Shown here: positions 56,785-64,000 of the stretch, piece after piece | Numbering within the stretch: the stretch's first letter is position 1 | Layout: each line of letters starts with the position of its first letter | NCBI GenBank assembly: GCA_001792895.1 | Contig: MARA01000023.1 | Span: 372,001 to 436,000 of the forward strand | Source: Lentinus brumalis | Lineage: Eukaryota > Basidiomycota > Agaricomycetes > Polyporales > Polyporaceae | Direction: 5' to 3' | DNA: 64,000 nucleotides | Notes under the pieces: model-generated | Told to the model about the DNA's origin: nothing | Databases searched by the model: none | What the model saw: only the letters and a program-made list of their open reading frames with translations | Position numbers and translations under genes: made by a program

Positions 56785-59128
56785 TCACAGCTTGTGCTTG
56801 TATCCAGGTGATCCTACGTACGGCGGTCTAGCACGCAATCGAAGTGGGAGCGTGTGCTCATACGCGTGTACGGCCCACTGATTGGTGCGGTCCGATTCAG
56901 CGACAGAACGATCTACGACCTGAGGAAGCCTGAAGACTCACCTCGCATGCTAGAGGCCGGGTATCACGCGGGTCGATGATCTCGTCGACGCCGAAAGCAT
57001 GAGCGGTACGTATGGGGTCCCGTATATCCTCAAATTGCGCTAGGAGGTCCTTGAGCATCTGCTCACGCGCCGCTGGTGAGGGGGCGCTGTCAAGCTGGCG
57101 TTTGTAGGCGGCCTCGACACCACCCTCGAGGGGTAAGCTTCCCCAATCTCCCGACGGCCTATGTGAATTTGTCAGTACAACAGCACCCGGGGTCGCAATG
57201 TGCGCATGTGCATACCATGCTACGCGTGTGTTTGTGCCATCATCAGGATCTGATAGCGTGCCACCAGCCACACCAAAGGCTCGTCGCACTACCACGGTGT
57301 AGATCGGTATTGTTGCATAGAACAGCGCAGCCATGACAGAAGCGCCATGGCGAATGGTCGCAGCACGTTCAGCAGCGGAACCTTCGATATCACTCAGCGT
57401 GAGCATTCTCATGTACCGTGGAGGAGGGACACTACCTACCAATGGCGAAACCGGGCTGGTCGACAAGGTTCAGTATCGGAACCCTGTGCGTCATGAGTTC
57501 CGATTGCGACGGCCGAGATGACGTGCGTACCCAAAGAGCTCGCAGAGGTTGATGAACCGTGCTGCCTTCTGGCTTCCCAAGGCATCCAGAGCGCCGCCTC
57601 CGACGGTGCAGTCACTGGTCAATATACCAACGGGTCTGCCTTGAAGCCGAGCGAAACCGGTCACCATGCACGTGCCCCACGTAGCCCCAATCTCAAAGAA
57701 AGAGGTCGGCTGTCCATGCGGGGAGTCTGCTGCGTCCACGTCGACGATCAACCGGAGGAGCTTGCGGATATCGTAGGCACGTGCCCGTCTCCGCGGAATG
57801 ATACTGATGAGCTCTTCTTCCCTTCGATCGGCGGGGTCAGTGGAAGAACGGACGGGCGGTAGGGTGAAGACAGAGGAAGGTAAGAACGATAGGAAGGTGC
57901 GGATTTGGCGAAAGGCGTCCAGCTCGGAGGTGGCAACGTTGTCGACGGTACCGTTGCGTCCATGGATCTCCCACCCGCCAAGCTGTTCTTTGTCGAGCTC
58001 TTCGAAGGTGGCGTGCCGAACTATGGGAGGTCCTGCTGCGAACAGCTGAAAGTGGGATCAGGGTCATGCCCAATGTGGCATACATAGAACCGTCGCATAC
58101 ATACTTGGCTGACGCCCTTCACCATCACACTGTTTCATCAATGTGTCAATCCGACGGAACCAGAGGAGAAGAAGGGGTCTACCTGAAGTGGCTCACGACA
58201 GCTTTAGCGGACGCTAAACCGACCACTGGGCCTAGTAATGCACTGACAACAGGAATTACTGTCATTGCTGTCAAGCCCTTGCCCATGCCGGCCATATGAG
58301 GAATATATGTCCTCCCGATGGTCAAGTCTGCATAGGTAGGGTTGAGCGAGAACTCGCGGGCGACAGGTGGCACGTACACTGAGCGACGCTCCCACCTCCG
58401 CTTGAGCCGTCAAGCAGACGGACCTATACCGCGTGAGCAAAAGTAGTTTTATGACGCGGATTGAACGTACGAGAGGAACCTTGTGTTTGATAGCGAGAGC
58501 CTATGTTGCCCTCTGGAAGTCAGACCAAGCTCGGGTTCCTTTGACAATCGTACCTCGCCAAATGCAGCCTTTCCTTGGATCCCTCCGTCTGCATGGCCTC
58601 CACGCACGCTGAAGTCATCGGCAGTGACATATACCTTCCTGGAGTTGACCTTCCCGGACCCTATGATCATGTTTCTGCGCGTGCACGTCAGGACCTCTCC
58701 CTTCGCGACGTACAGAAGGACCCTCACGCAGGCACGAACTCCTTCAGCTCTCCTGTCTTCTCATCATACAACGGTTTGCCAGTGACCGAACCGACTTCCT
58801 GGAATGTCCCGGTATCGAGGAACAGGTCGAGCCGTTCCCGCACCCAGAGCTTTCCCTGCTTCTTCTGCCGTGCATACCCAGGATTGTCGGGATTCGGAGT
58901 TCGTATGACACGCTGCACATTCCTGAGGCTAGCGACAGAATGCTAGTCAATGCCAGTGTAGTGGTATAAGCGGAGGAAATAAGCGAGGCAGCGAATGCGG
59001 GGGAGTACCTTCCAGGTCACCCCGTCGTCCGGCTCAGACTCGCCCGCCGCGGGACCGCGCGCCTTGTCCTCCACCACCATGTTCTCGTGTTGCGATTGCT
59101 GCTGCTGGCCAGGCGGACGTTTCGACAT
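56785..59128 (-). CDS. Acyl-CoA carboxylase, carboxyltransferase (beta) subunit
   Basis: Start MSKRPPGQQQQSQHENMVVE at 59128. The N-terminal crotonase-like half has GKLWVRERLDLFLDTGTFQE, DDFSVRGGHADGGIQGK and GLASAKAVVSHFR, joined to VMVKGVSQLFAAGPPIVRHA. The C-terminal half has YLPSSVFTLPPVRSS, IGATWGTCMVTGFARLQGRP, VIDPRDTRPLACE-type sequence (IIDPRDTRPLACE) and a last exon ending in GSPGYKHKL (stop 56787-56785). The enzyme moves a carboxyl group from carboxybiotin to an acyl-CoA such as propionyl- or methylcrotonyl-CoA. No mitochondrial presequence is visible, unlike standard fungal MCC beta. It shares a 217-bp divergent promoter with the biotin carboxylase subunit. Confidence 0.88.
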
Positions 59129-59345
59129 GGTTCAAGGACTCGCACTGCGCTGTCCGGATGTGTACTTAACTCCTGATATGCACACGGTCACGATGGTCGC
59201 CCGCTCTGTCGTAACCCGGCGTACCGATGTCTTATCACGGGTTCGCAAGCCTCGGGCCCGGACAGTGCTTACTTAGGTACTACGACGCTCTACCCTATAA
59301 TCTTAAAATTCAAGACGCGACACAGAGTCTGTCGCTGTTGGAGAT
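59129..59345. promoter_or_regulatory. Bidirectional promoter of the carboxylase subunit genes
   Basis: Only 217 bp separate the divergent start codons of the two carboxylase subunits, so their transcription control must be packed or shared here. No named factor site is claimed. Confidence 0.6.
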
Positions 59346-61630
59346 ATGGCTGCGCCGAAGGTGCTGGTTGCCAACCGCGGTGAAAGTGAGTGTCCTACCC
59401 ATGGCTCCATGAGAAGCAGGTTACCGATACTCCTTGTCTCTCCAGTCGCAATACGCATCTTTCGTTCTGCGAGCGAGCTTGGATGGCAGACAGTCGCGCT
59501 GTACACGGAGAAGGACGTGTCGCATGCCTACTACGCAGACGAGGCCGTCCTGCTGGATACCCCAACGCGTTACATGGACCCGGAGCACATTGCGGATATT
59601 GCGCGCCGGTGAGTATCCCGCCCACGCCCTTCGAAACCCCGTACAGATGGGATTTCGGTCGCATATAGGACGGGATGCACTCATGTCCATCCTGGATATG
59701 GCTTCCTGAGCGAGAGCCCTCAATCTGCCTCGCTCTTTTGCCAAACCCCTTCGTCTCCGATCACCTTCGTTGGGCCATCTGTGAAGACCCTCAAGATTGC
59801 TTCTGACAAGATGCTGTCCCGGGAACTCGCAACCTCCCTAGGGGTGTCCGTCGCTCCTGGCGCGCGGGTATCCTCCGTCGATGATGTCCACCAGTTTGTA
59901 GCCCGCTCTCGCAGTCACGCCTATCCCATCATCATCAAGGCGCTGGACGGAGGAGGAGGTCGTGGTATCCGCATCGTGAACAGTGCCAATGACGTCGCTG
60001 CCGCATTCGAGCGTTGTCTGGGCGAGAGCCCGTCCAAGCAGATCTTTGTGGAGAAGGCGCTGGTTGGTCCAGGATGGAAGCATGTCGAGGTTCAAATTGT
60101 GGGCGATGGACGGGGGAATGTCACACACTTGTGGGAACGGGAATGCAGTGTGCAACGGAGGTGGGCGATTCCGAGTATCAGTTCTGAGCGTAGCTGACCT
60201 GTACAGGTTCCAGAAAATTGTCGAGGTTTGTCTCGTTTTCCGTGCACGAACGGCGAATCTTATTCGCAAAACAGGTGGCCCCATCTACATTGCCGCGGGC
60301 AGCGGTGAAGTCATTGCTCGAGGCAGCCTTGAAACTTGCTCTTCATTTGCAGTATGCCGGGCTCGGTACCTTCGAGTTTCTCATCGACGCTCGCTCTCAC
60401 GAGTGGGTCTTCCTTGAGATCAACCCTAGAATACAGGTTGAACATACGATCACCGGTGAGTCGACTATGTTGCATTTGAGGCGTATGACTGAATGTAACC
60501 TTTGCACAGAGGAGATCATGGACATAGACCTCGTGCGCGTGCAGCTCCTGCTGGCCACTCCTGGGACGTCCCTCGCCACAGTCTTGCCTCAGCATACAAG
60601 CCCGACTGTGTCACCTTCCGGATACTCAATACAGCTGCGACTTGTTGCTGAGGATCCTCATCGTGATTTCCGCCTTTCTCCCGGTACCATTCACCCTGCA
60701 GAGGTGTCGTGGCCCTCTGGGAAGGGAACCCGCGTTGACACTTGGGTCTCTACTGGCCCAAACGCTCCCAATGATAGCCTCGGGTGGACTGTCGGCGTCG
60801 ACTTCGACTCACTGCTTGCGAAAGTGATCGTGCGTGGTGCAAGTTTCGAGGAGGCTACGACCAGGGCGCTCAGAGCAGTAGCCGAGGTCCGCGTATCTGG
60901 CGAGGTGAAGACCAACAGAGACCTCCTCGCCGGCATTGTATCACATACCGAGTGGCAGCGTGGAGGAGTGCATACCAGATGGCTGGAAGAGCATATCAAC
61001 GAGATCATCCACCTGGGCGAGACAAAGCTCCATAAGCGACACAACCACCTCGCATCCTCCCCGGATACTTCTACGACAGCCTTTCCTGGTGCAACGGACG
61101 TCACGGGCGCCTCTAACACTATACTCCTCCAGCCAGGATCATCATTCCAGCTGTCCATATCCCCAAGAGGCCAGGGCACATCTAGTTCCCAGCTGCCTGT
61201 TCAGAAGCACAGTCTGATCCTGTCCACAATTGGCCATAACGCCTTTCCCAACCAACTCTCCGGGACACTCACGACGTCGCTTACCCCTGATCCCCTTGCT
61301 TTTACTCTCACACAACTCTCGACTATCTCCGCCTCATCGCATTTCGAGTTCGCGAACCCGCAGGATCCTACCCACCTGTCTTGCCCCCTTGCCGGGAAGA
61401 TCGTCGAACTCCATCCCGCTCTTTCGGCGCCGAGTTCTGACGGTCTCATCCGCGCTGGCGAGCAGTTGATAGTGGTCAGCGTGATGAAGATGGAGAGCGT
61501 AGTAAATGCGCCCATCAGTGGCAAAGTGTCGAGGCTCGGTAAGGGTATCAAGGTTGGGGTTATTATCCCGGAAGGAAGTTTGGTTTGTGTTTTGGACGGG
61601 CAGAGTGTTGGAGGTTTGGCGAAGCTGTAG
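59346..61630 (+). CDS. Acyl-CoA carboxylase, biotin carboxylase/BCCP (alpha) subunit
   Basis: Start MAAPKVLVANRGE at 59346, spliced to IAIRIFRSASELGWQTVALY. The biotin-carboxylase domain shows HVHPGYGFLSE, the ATP-grasp glycine loop KALDGGGGRGIRIV, HLWERECSVQRRFQKIVE and FLEINPRIQVEHTIT. The C-terminal biotin carrier domain has the biotinyl-lysine motif VVSVMKMESVVNAPISGKV, and the protein ends VGGLAKL. Domain order equals that of MCC/PCC alpha chains. The polypeptide begins directly at the biotin-carboxylase core, so no mitochondrial presequence is present and a cytosolic or other location is implied. It works with the adjacent beta subunit. Confidence 0.9.
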
Positions 61631-61928
61631 ATACTTATGTACGCTGCATTCAACTATGCTCATGCTCTTGTACAGTACTGTATGACTATGCGTAGAGTAC
61701 TTGTTCCGCTGATCTAGACTCTAGAACCTGCGTCAAACGAGGAAAGCTCTGGAAGGTGCGCGCGACGCGACGCGCCGGCGGGCAGCACGTGACCGCGGTA
61801 GAGTCTACGTGTTCACCGAGGGTGATGAGGTCACAGGAAACGTTGTCTCGACTGCCATCCCCGCCCGCTGTTCTTGCTTGTACTTCTAGTTTCTGAGTCC
61901 CTTGCTTACCGGCTATCTCTGCACCAAC

Positions 61929-62906
61929 ATGTCGCTCGTCGACGAGATCCTCAAGATTCCACCGGTCACCCGCTTTCTATGCGGGTCGCTCTTAGGCGTG
62001 TCCTTACCGATGATGATGAACATCGTGTCTCCGTATAAGTTGCTGTTCGTGAGGGAGTTGGTGACACAGCGGTATGAAGTGAGTATCAGTCACGACCTGC
62101 TGCTTCTCGCACTAACTAGCATGTGTAGATTTGGCGGGTGTTCACGAGCTTCTTCATAGGAGGTACGCCCGCTTGTATATGCCTGAAGGAATCAAGTGTT
62201 CATGGTCGTGCCCTTCGTAGGCTCGGGCATAAACTTCATCTTTGACCTTGCCATGACATAGTACGTCTGCTTGGAAGAATCATCTCAATGTGCGTGTACT
62301 GACAAGCGATCAAGCCGGAACTCGGATGACTTGGAGTCAAGGCATTATGCCGGTCGCTCCGCCGATTACGCGTGGCAGCTCCTCCTGGCAGCCGCGGGCA
62401 TCCTTGTACGTCCTCCCCAATCTCAAGTATGCCCATACAGTCAGTACTCACCGCTACCCGTCGCCGTCATGCGTCAGGCCCTCAACATCCCCCTCCGCAC
62501 CTTCGTGCACACACGCGCACTCCTCATCGCGCTCACCTACGTGTCCTCCTCGCTCGCCCCACCCGGGACGCAAACGTCCTTCTTCGGGCTTCTGACCATC
62601 AACGCGAAGTTTCTGCCATACGTGCTCGTAGGGATGGACCTCCTCATGGGCGGCCCCTCCGCAGCCGCGGTCAGCATCTCCGGAGCAGTCGTGGGCCACC
62701 TCTGGTGGTGGGGCGTCTGGCACACTGGTGCGCTCCGGGGCTGGGGAAGCGCACCCTCGTGGTTGCGGTCGCTGATGGGCCAGCACGGAGGCGTTGCGGG
62801 CGCGGTGAACATTGGTGGTGTGCATGTTATTCCTCCGAGAAGGGAAGCTGCAAGGGCTCCGGGTGGCGCCACCTGGAGGGGTCCGGGTCGTAGGCTCGGG
62901 GATTGA
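61929..62906 (+). CDS. Derlin (Der1-like ER membrane protein)
   Basis: Start MSLVDEILKIPPVTRFLCGS at 61929. Exons join as TQRYE to IWRVFTSFFIGG, SGINFIFDLAMTY, RNSDDLESRHYAGRSADYAW, then ALNIPLRTFVHTRALLIALT and the C-terminal helices with AKFLPYVLVGMDLLMGG and VVGHLWWWGVWHTG. The inactive-rhomboid fold and the C-terminal GGATWRGPGRRLG match Derlins. The protein takes part in ER-associated degradation, helping move misfolded proteins out of the ER to Cdc48 and the proteasome. The length is normal for the family. Confidence 0.9.
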
Positions 62907-63764
62907 GGAAGGCTGTTGACATTCTGGTGTGGTAGTCTCGGTAGTTGTGAGCCGGCTCTCCTATCGTCCGTCTTCAGCTGTCAACTGATGGTCGGTAGAC
63001 AGTGTCATGTTGCGGTGTCAGTCGTGCTATTTACGGAATAATGTCGCTCTCAAATGCTTGCATTCTAGTGCTGAAACAGTGCTCCGTCGACGCATCAAGT
63101 CCTGCGTGCGTTCCGCTGCCCCCTGAGCGACGTGCAGAAAGGCCTCAAGCAAGAAGTAGCGGTTCGATCTCCCTGACAGTTGGGCACCTTGTGTCCTTGA
63201 GGTGCTGTGTCACTGCACACCTGACTCTCGCCAACGTGCTGCGTAACCAACGTTTGACAACGACTGTGGCCAGACGCATAAATCGCGCAGCTTCTATCCC
63301 TGACTGGCGCCGGCACGTCGAGCTCTGGACTGGACGCGAGAGCAGGGCCGTGGACCGGTGAAGGCGGTTTGGGGTGCATTCGTGGATGCGTGAGATTCGC
63401 CACGGGACGAACGATGCGAATGACGGGCGTTCGGTCAGTCTCGCTCTCGACTCATCTGCACGGATTCTTGTGCTGAAGAACGGTGGCGTTGTGGGTCCAT
63501 GTACAAGTTGTGGCATTCCGTGTCATTGTCTGTTTTGCTCGGTGGGCTCTATGCGACACTGCAACGGCTAAGTCAGTCTGCGGCGAAATGAGCGCAACCA
63601 GCTCTCGGTCGGTCACCTCCCCGGCAAGCCCCGCTGCACACTGCGGCCGCGCAGCCCACCACGATACAGGTACAGATCTCGCTTCCTTCGAATCGGCGAA
63701 GCGACATGAAGGCTTCTCATGCTTTCGTTCCGTCTCCCCACACCGGCCCCGCACCGCGTTGCCC
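62907..63764. other. Intergenic, convergent 3' ends
   Basis: About 860 bp between the Derlin stop and the stop of the OPRTase gene. Only short open frames without family features occur. Nothing else recognised. Confidence 0.4.
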
Positions 63765-64000
63765 TCACGCGGCATCCTTCGCGCCAAACTCCTCATAGTA
63801 CGCCTTCATCTTCTCCAGCTCCTCCGTTCGGCCGTTGTCTTGCAGCCAGGCCATGAGGTTCTGCATCGTGAGGATCGTCGGCACGCGACCCTTGCCCCCG
63901 AGCAGCTCCTCGACCTCCGCGATCGTGCTCCGGCCTGCCTTTCCAACCTCCTGACGATCCAGCAGAAGTACCGCGCCAACGACCTCTCCGCCCTCGCGCC
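63765..64000 (-). CDS. URA5: Orotate phosphoribosyltransferase, C-terminal part (cut by window edge)
   Basis: The minus-strand frame from the window edge to a stop at 63767-63765 reads EGGEVVGAVLLLDRQEVGKA, then STIAEVEELLGGKGRVPTIL and MQNLMAWLQDNGRTEELEKM, ending in FGAKDAA. This is the C-terminal helical segment of fungal OPRTase (Ura5/Ura10, bacterial PyrE), including the conserved LLLDRQE strand. The enzyme joins orotate and PRPP to make OMP in pyrimidine synthesis. The PRPP-binding loop must lie beyond position 64000. Confidence 0.82.
   Translation of the reverse strand, partial: REGGEVVGAVLLLDRQEVGKAGRSTIAEVEELLGGKGRVPTILTMQNLMAWLQDNGRTEELEKMKAYYEEFGAKDAA

Noticed and set aside
63002..63361. 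A 119-codon plus-strand frame between Derlin and OPRTase
   Set aside because: Composition is irregular, with no splice-supported extension or family motif.

Overview
This window is nuclear DNA of a filamentous basidiomycete, most likely an Agaricomycete. Genes are dense and GC-rich, and most are split by many introns of about 45-80 nt with GTRNGT...YAG borders. The products are fungal (Enp2, Der1-like, Gpi3, mitochondrial IleRS, eukaryotic ProRS, NCS1 permease, microbial-type P450). Exon borders were worked out by hand from splice sites, reading phase and family motifs. No search was run, so product names rest on recognised motifs.

Left arm (1-25.4 kb) is a conserved housekeeping block: a DUF155/RMND1-like protein, a zinc alcohol/polyol dehydrogenase, a mitochondrial acyl-CoA synthetase, the ribosome-biogenesis protein Enp2, a coiled-coil protein of unknown function, a DJ-1 homologue, mitochondrial isoleucyl-tRNA synthetase, a B-type cyclin, and prolyl-tRNA synthetase. 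The ProRS gene has an in-frame upstream ATG that would add a mitochondrial presequence.

Middle (25.9-50.5 kb, with an outlier at 56.3 kb) is the accessory region and the main discovery. Five families each occur twice in opposite orientation: an acyl-CoA oxidase-like enzyme, an MFS monocarboxylate-type transporter, a seven-helix membrane protein, a cytochrome P450, and an NCS1 purine/cytosine-type permease. Left order is oxidase(-), MFS(-), 7TM(+), P450(+), permease(-). Right order is P450 pseudogene(-), MFS(+), 7TM(-), oxidase(+), then a permease relic(+) at 56.3 kb. Decay is complementary: the left oxidase carries a 1-nt frameshift while the right is intact, and the P450 and permease are intact on the left but broken on the right. 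Both MFS and both 7TM copies look intact. A third oxidase fragment (exon 1 only), a 587-bp element with long terminal inverted repeats, tandem repeats and hairpins lie in the left half, as does a lone SREBP-type bHLH coding segment. Together the intact genes would form one peroxisomal oxidation, hydroxylation and transport module. Its substrate cannot be read from sequence.

Right arm (51-64 kb) returns to conserved genes: Gpi3/PIG-A, an intron-containing tRNA-Val(CAC), an oxysterol-binding protein, a divergently transcribed pair encoding both subunits of a biotin-dependent acyl-CoA carboxylase, a Derlin, and the 3' end of orotate phosphoribosyltransferase cut by the window edge.
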